DNA of 5,609 bases from Desulfuromonadales bacterium (GCA_030640215.1 DAOWJU010000259.1:1-5609); one strand, 5' to 3'. Numbered from the stretch's first letter, positions 1 through 5,405 are shown. Notes: a model not told the origin generated them from the sequence alone. Program-made: numbers and translations.

Positions 1-749
1 TGATTGTGCTCCATGATGAAGCTGAAAATATCTCTGGCCCGGCTGGCATCGAAGTTGAACGTACGATCAACCAGCTTGACCTTGGGAACCTTGTGCTGCA
101 TCAGAAAGAGCAGGTCACTGTAGATACGCTCCATTGAGTAGGAGCGCATGTGGTTGTCGCGAGCGCTGAGGCAGAAGCTGCAGTGAAAAGGACAACCACG
201 GCTGGTTTCATAGTAAACAAAGCCACGTTCGAGGTCGGTCAAGCCCAGTTGGAAAGGTGAGGGGATGCTGTCCAGTTTGGCCAGCGGAGGGCTGTCTGGT
301 CCGCTGACGAGCCCTGCTTCTTTACGCAGAACTGTGCGTAGGATCGCTCCTGGTTGCTGCTTTTGATGCCAGCAAGTCAACAGGGTGCGCAGCGGTTCTT
401 CGCCTTCGCCCCGGATCAGTGCTGAAAGACCGGGGTGACGACTGAAAATCTCATCGCCAGCAAAGGAAACTTCGGGGCCTCCCAAAATGATGCGTAGCTC
501 AGGGCGGGCAACGGACAGTGCATCGACCAGGTCCAGAGTCGCACGTCGGTTCCAGATGTAGACTGAAAAGGAAATGACATCGGGGTTTTCACTCAGCAAC
601 AGGGCCAGAATTGACTCGCGCGGTTCATGAACTGTGAACTCACGAATCAGTACTTCACCGCAATCCTTGCCGCAATAAGCGGCAAGGCAGGGTAGAGCCA
701 GGCTGTTATGAATGAACTTGCTGTGTAGTGTGGTTAGAATGGTGCGCAT
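1..749 (-). CDS. B12-binding-domain radical SAM protein, DUF4080-like (C-terminus cut off by window edge)
   Basis: The reading frame is open on the minus strand from the ATG at 749-747 to the left edge, giving 249 codons with no stop. The N-terminus (MRTILTTLHSKFIHNSLALP) and the later LGGPEVSF stretch fit a cobalamin-binding (Rossmann) domain over roughly residues 1-130. The radical SAM [4Fe-4S] signature CPFHCSFC follows, with C186, C190 and C193 in C-x3-C-x2-C spacing, preceded by ETSRG. Downstream, KVKLVDRTFNFDASRARDIF resembles the DUF4080 group of B12-radical SAM enzymes. Members use S-adenosylmethionine and an Fe-S cluster for radical chemistry, some with cobalamin; the substrate here cannot be told. 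The start lacks a clear ribosome site, but the sequence before it carries no better start in frame. It lies 45 bases after the hemerythrin stop in the same direction, so the two are probably co-transcribed. The rest of the radical SAM barrel and the C-terminal domain lie outside the window. Confidence 0.88.
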   Translation of the reverse strand, partial: MRTILTTLHSKFIHNSLALPCLAAYCGKDCGEVLIREFTVHEPRESILALLLSENPDVISFSVYIWNRRATLDLVDALSVARPELRIILGGPEVSFAGDEIFSRHPGLSALIRGEGEEPLRTLLTCWHQKQQPGAILRTVLRKEAGLVSGPDSPPLAKLDSIPSPFQLGLTDLERGFVYYETSRGCPFHCSFCLSARDNHMRSYSMERIYSDLLFLMQHKVPKVKLVDRTFNFDASRARDIFSFIMEHN

Positions 750-794
750 GGGGCAAGGATAACCAAGCTGCGCTACGACATAAAGGAGAAACTG

Positions 795-1214
795 TCAGCC
801 TTGTTGAATATCACCGCTAATCTTATCTTTCACGTTGGCAACCATTACCTGATCAACGACGCAGATGTGGTTTTTCAGCCAGTCCCGCAGAAAGGTCAGG
901 GTCTGTAAGGAGATAGCCGCTTCGCCCTTGCGGTGTCTGCTTTCAAGGTCGGCAAGCTTTGCCATCATCCTTTTATGCTCCAGGAAGTGCTCTTCACGGT
1001 CTGGAGCGTCGCATTCAACCATGTAACGCTCTTCCTTGGTAAAGTGGGTTTCTGTGTAATGTTTGAGCGCCGAGAATATTGGCAGGAGTAGGGCGCCGCC
1101 GCTACCATCCTGCATTGCTTCATAGAGGTCATTGATCAAGTTTACGAGACCCTTGTGATCCTGATCTATTTCGGTGATGCCGGTTTTGCAACTATCGTCC
1201 CATACAAACAGCAT
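795..1214 (-). CDS. Bacteriohemerythrin (non-heme di-iron O2-binding protein)
   Basis: A 139-residue single-domain hemerythrin, the normal length for the bacterial family. All seven expected di-iron ligands can be placed: H20 (in DQDHK), H57 and E61 (in HFTKEE), H76 and H80 (in EEHFLEHK), H116 and D121 (in WLKNHICVVD). W5 in the opening FVWDDS also matches the family. It should fold as a four-helix bundle in the cytoplasm, since no signal peptide or membrane segment is visible, and bind O2 (possibly NO) reversibly. Suggested family roles are oxygen sensing, storage or delivery, or protection of anaerobic enzymes. The ATG at 1214 is supported by an AAGGGAG ribosome site (1222-1228) seven bases upstream. 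The radical SAM gene follows 45 bases downstream, suggesting a two-gene unit. C118, next to the ligand helix, is unusual but not known to matter. The family call is very secure; the physiological role is not. Confidence 0.96.
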   Translation of the reverse strand: MLFVWDDSCKTGITEIDQDHKGLVNLINDLYEAMQDGSGGALLLPIFSALKHYTETHFTKEERYMVECDAPDREEHFLEHKRMMAKLADLESRHRKGEAAISLQTLTFLRDWLKNHICVVDQVMVANVKDKISGDIQQG

Positions 1215-1267
1215 GTTGTTGCTCCCTTATACACAAAATTAAGTACTTATCCCTAAATAGTAAAATC

Positions 1268-1296
1268 ATTATAGCGCAAAGGAGATGGCTTTAAAA
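1268..1296 (-). promoter_or_regulatory. Putative sigma-70 promoter for the hemerythrin gene
   Basis: On the minus strand there is a perfect TATAAT at 1273-1268. Seventeen bases upstream is a weak -35, TTTTAA (1296-1291, three of six consensus bases). Transcription would begin near 1261, giving a leader of about 46 bases. That leader contains a perfect 10-bp palindrome, TAAGTACTTA (1240-1249), just before the ribosome site. The weak -35 would suit activator dependence, but no activator site is clear. A poor FNR-like sequence (TTGATAAAAACTAA, 1338-1325) lies about 70 bases upstream of the predicted start. Confidence 0.5.
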
Positions 1297-1364
1297 CACT
1301 GTTTGTGGACTTTGTGAAATTATTTTAGTTTTTATCAACAGACTTTGCACCAAAAGGCTTTGAG

Positions 1365-1408
1365 AAAAAAAGGAGGGTGAGAAGAGCCCGCACTTGCCTC
1401 CCCCTTTT
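1365..1408 (-). terminator. Candidate intrinsic terminator of the hydrolase-DUF362 operon
   Basis: Read on the minus strand, AAAAGGGGG (1408-1400) can pair with CCCTCCTTTT (from 1377 downward), allowing one G.U pair. The loop is about 22 bases and a run of seven T follows (1371-1365). It starts some 37 bases after the DUF362 stop codon. The same G-rich arm can instead pair with CCCCCTTT at 1418-1411, so the fold is ambiguous. It may be a repeat element doubling as a terminator. Confidence 0.4.
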
Positions 1409-1431
1409 CTAAAGGGGGATTGAGGGGGATT
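1397..1431. repeat. REP-like intergenic repeat with CCCCCTTT/AAAGGGGG stem
   Basis: CCCCCTTT (1400-1407) and AAAGGGGG (1411-1418) form a perfect 8-bp inverted repeat around a 3-base loop. A second GGGGGATT copy at 1424-1431 follows the first (1414-1421) at a 10-base period. Elements of this type recur between genes in many bacterial genomes, including delta-proteobacteria. When translated they give spurious peptides containing NPPLEKG, and the minus-strand frame here does contain NPPLEKGE. Function unknown; it lies between the DUF362 stop and the hemerythrin promoter. Confidence 0.7.
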
Positions 1432-1444
1432 TTGGTTTGATAAT

Positions 1445-2653
1445 TTACGCCCTTGATCCATGAATAAAGTCTAAAAGGCGAAGAATAATACCTTGTTGTG
1501 TGGTGATCGCATTGTGAGGGCAGAGCTCCTGACAACAAAAACAACGAATACAGCGGCCATAATCAATTTTGACGCCTTGAGTGTCCAGAGTCATTGCCTC
1601 TGGAGGACCCAATGTCATTGCCTCTGGCGGACAATGCGTCACGCAATGACCGCAGCGTTGGCAGGCCTGAGTGATTTCAGGTTGTGCTGTAATGGCATTT
1701 TTGAGGAGATTCTTGACTGGTATCGGTAAACCAAAATTTATATCAGAATTTTTTGCTGGCCGGAAACGAAACGTTTGTAACGTTTCAAGTGGCACGCCGA
1801 GAAGCTCCAGTTCGTCCATTGACACCCCCCGGCGGCCAGTCTTTCTGGCAACCCGCTGTGTCCAGACGCGCTCTTCTGGCAAGTTGACCATGGCTGTGGC
1901 AACTGTATCGAGGGCAACAAGGTGTGGCGAGGCGAGTAATGCTCCAATTTGCACCGGATCACCATTGCCCGGGCCGTTACCTTCCATGCCGACGACTGCA
2001 TCCATAATCGACAGGGCTGGTTTGAAACGTTCGGCCAGTTCAAGCAACATCAGGGCAAAGAACTCTTTGTCGGTTCCGGCCTGCAGATGCAGCCGTACCT
2101 TGCGCATGCCGACCACCAGCCCGAACAGGTTTTTGACTGCACCGGTGTAGCCCATCATCTGATGAGTTTTCAGCTTTGGCAGGTTTATGATAACGTCTGC
2201 CTGCAGAGCTTCTCTGGCGACTTCCAGGTGATGAAAAGTTCCAGCCTCAAGGTTGATCGGTACCGATTCATCAAACGGTGCAAAGTGGGCTCCCGTTGTT
2301 TCAATCACATCGAGAACACCGCATTTGCGTGCAACATATTCTGGTTTGCCGAGTCCAGGTGAGTCTCCTACGCTTACTTCGCCTCCTGCTTGCTGAGCCA
2401 TCAGAATCACCTGACGAACAATCTCCGGGTGGGTGGTGACTGCCTTCTCCGAAGCTTTACCCGCGAGCAGGTTTGGTTTGATCAGGACCTTCTGGCCGGG
2501 TTTGACGTAACGGCCGATGCCGCCTAGCGGTTCAAGCAGGAGGTGTAGGGCGTCCTTGACGCGCTCTGGATTGTAATCTGCCAAGGACTGCAGGGATACC
2601 GGCAGGTTCTTTTGCCGATTGTCTGGATGAGCACTTGATGTTGGAGTGGACAT
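1445..2653 (-). CDS. DUF362 domain protein with C-terminal 2x[4Fe-4S] ferredoxin domain
   Basis: A 402-residue protein if begun at the ATG at 2653. A GTG directly before it (2656) is an equally possible start, giving 403 residues. Residues about 25-300 match the DUF362 family: VLIKPNLL near 57-63, a GGEVSVGDSPG glycine-rich stretch near 90-100, and the hallmark NLPKLKTH followed by GAVKNLFGLVVGMRK (about 157-185). The tail holds two ferredoxin motifs: C331, C334, C337, C341 and C368, C371, C374, C378, each C-x2-C-x2-C-x3-C-P. These should ligate two [4Fe-4S] clusters. It looks cytoplasmic. DUF362 proteins are thought to be Fe-S redox or maturation proteins, but no reaction is established. The start overlaps the upstream hydrolase TGA (TGATG on the minus strand), so translation is probably coupled; no strong ribosome site is seen. 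The linker between cluster motifs contains a tandem eight-residue duplication (PPEAMTLG PPEAMTLD). Confidence 0.93.
   Translation of the reverse strand: MSTPTSSAHPDNRQKNLPVSLQSLADYNPERVKDALHLLLEPLGGIGRYVKPGQKVLIKPNLLAGKASEKAVTTHPEIVRQVILMAQQAGGEVSVGDSPGLGKPEYVARKCGVLDVIETTGAHFAPFDESVPINLEAGTFHHLEVAREALQADVIINLPKLKTHQMMGYTGAVKNLFGLVVGMRKVRLHLQAGTDKEFFALMLLELAERFKPALSIMDAVVGMEGNGPGNGDPVQIGALLASPHLVALDTVATAMVNLPEERVWTQRVARKTGRRGVSMDELELLGVPLETLQTFRFRPAKNSDINFGLPIPVKNLLKNAITAQPEITQACQRCGHCVTHCPPEAMTLGPPEAMTLDTQGVKIDYGRCIRCFCCQELCPHNAITTQQGIILRLLDFIHGSRA
1590..1632. repeat. In-frame tandem duplication (24-bp period) inside the DUF362 gene
   Basis: GTCATTGCCTCTGG occurs at 1590-1603 and again at 1614-1627. 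Allowing one mismatch, the identity extends to 18 of 19 bases. In the protein this is PPEAMTLG (residues 342-349) followed by PPEAMTLD (350-357), between the two [4Fe-4S] motifs. Without one copy, the spacing from the last cysteine of motif one to the first of motif two would be 19 residues, a usual value for bacterial-type ferredoxin tails. With it, the spacing is 27. Confidence 0.9.
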
Positions 2654-3498
2654 CACGCGTTGATGTTGCTCAGAGCACCGATAACCGCCTGCAGAGAGCG
2701 GGGGTGAAAGAGCAGGGAGGTATGGCCCATGCCATCGAGTTCGATTTGCTGAGCACCATCCATTTTGCCTGATTCCGCTGGCAGGACGATATTGTCGTAA
2801 CGGGTGTAGATTGAAACTGCCTGAGTCTCCTTGGGCCAGTCGGTACTGTTGAACTGTTTGAGGAATGCGGAACCTGGCAAGAGGCTCTTGCCCATGGACG
2901 ACAGGGCAAAGGGTGCCAGTTTTGAACCGTGATGGGGTGATCCCAGTGTGACCATGCCATGAACATAGGCAGCGCCACCACGATTCTGGACATAATTGCG
3001 AGCAATCATCCCGCCCATGGAATGGCCGACCAGGATGACCTTGTCAACCTTCAGCTTGATACGAAGTTCATCAACCTTCTTGGCCAGGCTTTCGGTGGAT
3101 GCTTCCATGTCCCGCCACGGGGGAGTATTGATACTGATAATTTGTTGATAGCCCGCAGCGCGCAAACGGTATTGTAGCCAGAAAAGGCAGCTACGATTCT
3201 GAAACAGTCCATGCAGGAGGATGACCGGGGGGCGCGCACCGGGTTCTGCCGCCAGCAGCTTTGGCTGAGGCCAACCGAAGGGCCGCAACAGAATCGTCAG
3301 CAGCAGACAGCCTGTTTCCTGGATCAGCAGCCAGATGGCAATGCAGACACCGTTGCTGGTGAAACGTCGGTCGATCAAGTCTGGACGGGCGTTGGCGCGC
3401 TCATACCAGGCAACGGTATAGCTCATCAGTACGGTCAGGGCGACCACGCAGATCGTAACTTTTATCAGAACGAGCAGAATGCCTAGAATAATTGTCAT
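2653..3498 (-). CDS. Membrane-anchored alpha/beta hydrolase, lipase/PGAP1-like
   Basis: 281 residues. Two hydrophobic stretches (about 2-29 and 50-72) should anchor the N-terminus in the inner membrane. The alpha/beta-hydrolase domain starts near residue 90. HGLF (96-99) supplies the oxyanion-hole region, GHSMG (158-162) holds the nucleophile S160, and GSPHHGS (186-192) is typical of PGAP1/triacylglycerol-lipase-like enzymes. D235 (YTRYDNIVLP) and H259 (GMGHTSLLF) complete a believable catalytic triad. It is likely an esterase or lipase acting on a lipid or acyl ester at the membrane; substrate and side of the membrane are not determined. No Shine-Dalgarno precedes the ATG at 3498, which lies nine bases from a good -10 box, so the mRNA is probably leaderless. 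A later ATG (residue 25) would discard the first membrane helix and also lacks a ribosome site. Its stop overlaps the DUF362 start, so the two are one operon with the hydrolase first. Confidence 0.9.
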   Translation of the reverse strand: MTIILGILLVLIKVTICVVALTVLMSYTVAWYERANARPDLIDRRFTSNGVCIAIWLLIQETGCLLLTILLRPFGWPQPKLLAAEPGARPPVILLHGLFQNRSCLFWLQYRLRAAGYQQIISINTPPWRDMEASTESLAKKVDELRIKLKVDKVILVGHSMGGMIARNYVQNRGGAAYVHGMVTLGSPHHGSKLAPFALSSMGKSLLPGSAFLKQFNSTDWPKETQAVSIYTRYDNIVLPAESGKMDGAQQIELDGMGHTSLLFHPRSLQAVIGALSNINA

Positions 3499-3507
3499 AG
3501 TGGGAAG

Positions 3508-3536
3508 ATTATCTCACGCAGTTATGGAGGCGTCAA
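3508..3536 (-). promoter_or_regulatory. Sigma-70 promoter of the hydrolase-DUF362 operon
   Basis: On the minus strand, TTGACG (3536-3531) and GATAAT (3513-3508) are separated by exactly 17 bases, each hexamer matching consensus at five of six positions. A TG one base before the -10 adds an extended -10 element. Only nine bases lie between the -10 and the hydrolase ATG. The expected start site (about 3501, or the A of the ATG) leaves a leader of zero to three bases. Confidence 0.75.
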
Positions 3537-3542
3537 TATATC

Positions 3543-3588
3543 AAGCTATAAAGCTGTAAAGTCTAACACCTTAAAACCCTACAGCTTT
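3543..3588. promoter_or_regulatory. Cluster of three AAGCTRTA boxes in the divergent hydrolase/xerC region
   Basis: AAGCTATA (3543-3550) and AAGCTGTA (3551-3558) are direct tandem 8-mers. A third box lies inverted as TACAGCTT (3580-3587). The last two form a perfect 9-bp inverted repeat (AAAGCTGTA at 3550-3558, TACAGCTTT at 3580-3588) with a 21-base spacer. The cluster sits just upstream of the hydrolase -35 and 50 bases before xerC. It has no T-run of a terminator on either strand. It may be an operator or part of an intergenic repeat; no regulator can be named. Confidence 0.4.
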
Positions 3589-3601
3589 GTTTCTGCTTCT
3601 C

Positions 3602-3618
3602 TATCCTGTATCCTGTAT
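3602..3618. repeat. Short 7-bp tandem repeat (TATCCTG) upstream of xerC
   Basis: TATCCTG is repeated head to tail at 3602-3608 and 3609-3615, followed by a partial TAT. It lies immediately before the xerC ribosome site. Only two copies are present, so it may be chance or a short slippage product. Confidence 0.35.
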
Positions 3619-3637
3619 TTTCTACAAGAGGTTTGCT

Positions 3638-4528
3638 ATGCAAAAAATGATTGATTGCTTTGCCACCTATCTTTCAGACGAACGCAACTTGTCGCCGCAC
3701 ACCAGGGCTGCGTACTTGCGTGATCTGGGTGAGTTCAAGAATTTTCTCGAACTTCATGGTGGCTCTGGGAAAGAAGCTCTGGTCAAACTTGATAGTTTTC
3801 TGTTGCGGCGCTACCTCGCTGAACTACATAAACGCAATCAGAGAACCTCGATAGCCAGAAAACTTTCGACACTACGCACTTTTTTCCGCTATCTGGTTCG
3901 TGAGGGGCAGCTTCCCAGCAATCCGACCGAAGGCTTGTCGACACCAAAGTTGAACAGCTATCTACCGAAAACCCTATCGGTCGATGAAGCTACGGCCCTG
4001 ATGGAGCGTGGCTATGGCAATAGCCTGCTGGACTTACGTGATCGAGCCATCGTCGAACTCTTCTATTCGAGTGGTCTGCGGGTCAGCGAGCTGACCGGTC
4101 TTGATGTAGGCTCCCTTGATTTGCGCGAGAATCTCGTCCGTGTCCTCGGTAAGGGGCGCAAGGAGAGAATTGTGCCGGTCGGTCGTAAGGCCCATGAGGC
4201 TTTGCACACCTATCTCGAAGAGAGAGGGGGACCCGATGAAGAAGAGCCTCTTTTTCTCAATGCCCGTGGCGGTCGCCTGACTCCCCGCAGTGTCCAACGC
4301 AACCTCAAAACCCGCCTGATCAAAGCTGGAGTTATCAAAGACATCAGCCCCCATGCTTTGCGACATTCTTTCGCCACCCATCTCCTTGATGGTGGTGCCG
4401 ATCTACGTGCTATTCAAGAGCTGCTTGGTCATGCTTCACTTTCTACCACGCAAAAATATACCCAGGTCAGTGTTGATCAACTGATGGCTGTGTACGATAA
4501 GGCTCATCCTCGCAGTAAGAAGAAATAG
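3638..4528 (+). CDS. xerC: Site-specific tyrosine recombinase XerC
   Basis: 296 residues from the ATG at 3638, the usual XerC length. AAGAGG (3626-3631) sits six bases before that ATG. A TTG start further upstream (3587) would add 17 residues with no ribosome site and is disfavoured. The N-terminal SAM-like core-binding domain covers about 1-90 (LSPHTRAAYLRDL, SIARKLSTLRTFFRYL). The catalytic domain carries all six residues: R148 (SSGLRVSEL), K172 (GKGRKER), H239 and R242 (HALRHSFATHLL), H265 (LLGHASLSTT) and the nucleophile Y274 (QKYTQV). The ending YDKAHPR resembles XerC rather than XerD, whose tail differs. XerC partners with XerD at the dif site to resolve chromosome dimers, under FtsK control in model bacteria. 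It is divergent from the hydrolase operon and has no clear promoter or terminator of its own. No cassette array or phage genes accompany it, so a housekeeping role is favoured over an integron or phage integrase. Confidence 0.94.
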   Translation: MQKMIDCFATYLSDERNLSPHTRAAYLRDLGEFKNFLELHGGSGKEALVKLDSFLLRRYLAELHKRNQRTSIARKLSTLRTFFRYLVREGQLPSNPTEGLSTPKLNSYLPKTLSVDEATALMERGYGNSLLDLRDRAIVELFYSSGLRVSELTGLDVGSLDLRENLVRVLGKGRKERIVPVGRKAHEALHTYLEERGGPDEEEPLFLNARGGRLTPRSVQRNLKTRLIKAGVIKDISPHALRHSFATHLLDGGADLRAIQELLGHASLSTTQKYTQVSVDQLMAVYDKAHPRSKKK

Positions 4529-4596
4529 AGCCAAATTCTGCGGGTTTGAGGTTGGATCTTGGTCATGAAAATAGCCGTGTCTTTTACTAAATCAAC

Positions 4597-4621
4597 ATAA
4601 GTGACTAAAATGGTCAGAATT
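4597..4621 (+). promoter_or_regulatory. Possible IscR/Rrf2-like operator upstream of the peroxiredoxin promoter
   Basis: The core TGACTAAAATGGTCA (4602-4616) is an interrupted palindrome, TGAC-N7-GTCA. Against the E. coli type 1 IscR consensus as I recall it (25 bases, GACT-RWWWY-AGTC at the centre), I count 19 of 25 matches. The A/T-rich centre fits fully and one half-site is altered to GGTC. It ends three bases before the -35, centred near -50 of the predicted start, where an activator could bind. No regulator gene is in the window, so this is a motif match only. Confidence 0.35.
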
Positions 4622-4624
4622 ATC

Positions 4625-4652
4625 TTGACAGTCTGAGTATAGTCAGTACACT
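4625..4652 (+). promoter_or_regulatory. Sigma-70 promoter of the peroxiredoxin gene
   Basis: A perfect TTGACA (4625-4630) is followed after 16 bases by TACACT (4647-4652, four of six consensus bases). Transcription would start near 4659, giving a leader of about 65 bases. A small palindrome, CAGT-AC-ACTG (4644-4653), covers the -10 and could be a repressor site. Confidence 0.6.
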
Positions 4653-4662
4653 GTTGCACATA

Positions 4663-4702
4663 ATTTGTTGTAACTAATCAATATTTGTTGTAACGACTCA
4701 AT
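4663..4702 (+). repeat. 20-bp tandem direct repeat in the peroxiredoxin leader
   Basis: Two adjacent 20-base units, ATTTGTTGTAACTAATCAAT (4663-4682) and ATTTGTTGTAACGACTCAAT (4683-4702), match at 18 of 20 positions. Twenty bases is about two helical turns, so a protein bound to each unit would face the same side. If the promoter at 4625-4652 is right, the repeats lie in the transcribed leader, ending seven bases before the ribosome site AAGGAG (4709-4714). Confidence 0.85.
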
Positions 4703-4723
4703 GGCAAAAAGGAGATTTACTCA

Positions 4724-5326
4724 ATGAGTGTACTGGTTGGCAAGCAAGCCCCTGAATTTACTGCAACAGCCGTTTTGGCTGATGGCTCCATGAAAGACGA
4801 TTTCTCCCTCTCGGACTTTAAAGGGAAATATGTTGTACTGTTCTTTTACCCCCTCGATTTCACCTTTGTCTGCCCGACAGAATTGATTGCATTCAGCAAG
4901 CGCATCAAGGATTTCGAAGATCGTGGTGTTCAGGTTATCGGTTGTTCAATTGATTCACAGTTTACACACGCTGCCTGGCGCAACACGCCAGTCGATGAGG
5001 GTGGCATCGGTGCCGTTGCTTATCCTCTGGTTGCTGATGTCAAGCACCAGATCTGTCAGGCTTACGATGTTGAATTTGAAGAAGCCGGGGTTGCTTTCCG
5101 TGGTTCTTTCCTGATTGGCAAAGATGGCAAAGTTCATCACCAGGTGGTCAACGATCTTCCGCTTGGCCGTAACGTTGATGAGATGCTGCGTATGATTGAC
5201 GCCCTGCAGTTTACTGAGAAGTACGGTGAAGTCTGCCCGGCTGGCTGGAACAAGGGCGATGATGGAATGAAGCCGGATGCCGATGGTGTTGCTTCTTACC
5301 TTAAGGACAAGGCGGACAACCTTTAA
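4724..5326 (+). CDS. Typical 2-Cys peroxiredoxin (AhpC/Prx1 type)
   Basis: 200 residues, reducing hydrogen peroxide, organic peroxides or peroxynitrite in the cytoplasm. The peroxidatic cysteine C50 lies in the signature P43-x3-T47-x2-C50 (YPLDFTFVCPTE). R126 (AFRGSFLI) is the expected active-site arginine. The resolving cysteine C171 is in VCPAGW near the C-terminus, the arrangement of typical dimeric 2-Cys enzymes. A GGIG motif (93-96) and a 29-residue tail after C171 resemble eukaryotic Prx1-type enzymes more than E. coli AhpC; the tail has YL (192-193) where YF would be expected. The ATG at 4724 is supported by AAGGAG nine bases upstream. No ahpF, thioredoxin or rubredoxin gene adjoins it, so the reductant must be encoded elsewhere. 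It has its own promoter and terminator and is probably monocistronic. The symbol is left blank because ahpC, prx and tsa-type names are all used for such proteins. Confidence 0.95.
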   Translation: MSVLVGKQAPEFTATAVLADGSMKDDFSLSDFKGKYVVLFFYPLDFTFVCPTELIAFSKRIKDFEDRGVQVIGCSIDSQFTHAAWRNTPVDEGGIGAVAYPLVADVKHQICQAYDVEFEEAGVAFRGSFLIGKDGKVHHQVVNDLPLGRNVDEMLRMIDALQFTEKYGEVCPAGWNKGDDGMKPDADGVASYLKDKADNL

Positions 5327-5368
5327 GTCTGTTCCCCATGTGACATGATCGAAAGATTGGTAACGTAC

Positions 5369-5405
5369 GAGGCCCGTTTGCAGCTGCAAGCGGGCCTCTC
5401 TTTTT
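5369..5405 (+). terminator. Strong intrinsic terminator of the peroxiredoxin gene
   Basis: GAGGCCCG (5369-5376) pairs perfectly with CGGGCCTC (5391-5398). After a T.G pair the stem continues with TTGCA/TGCAA around a tiny loop that will open in practice. It is followed by TC and TTTTT (5401-5405), 43 bases after the stop codon. No T-run follows on the minus strand, so it works only for the peroxiredoxin transcript. Confidence 0.9.

Noticed and set aside
1325..1338. FNR-like site TTGATAAAAACTAA (minus strand) upstream of the hemerythrin gene
   Set aside because: The second half-site matches only three of five bases and the distance is approximate. Such matches are common in A/T-rich spacers.
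1335..1544. A 69-codon minus-strand frame containing NPPLEKGE
   Set aside because: It crosses the intergenic repeat and overlaps the DUF362 3' end in another frame. NPPLEKG-type peptides are a known by-product of translating such repeats.
1671..2362. Long plus-strand frames opposite the DUF362 gene
   Set aside because: They are antisense shadows with no family resemblance, while the minus-strand frame has clear DUF362 and ferredoxin motifs.
3638..4528. The tyrosine recombinase as a phage or integron integrase
   Set aside because: Length, residue spacing and the YDKAHPR ending fit housekeeping XerC. No attachment sites, cassettes or phage genes were seen.
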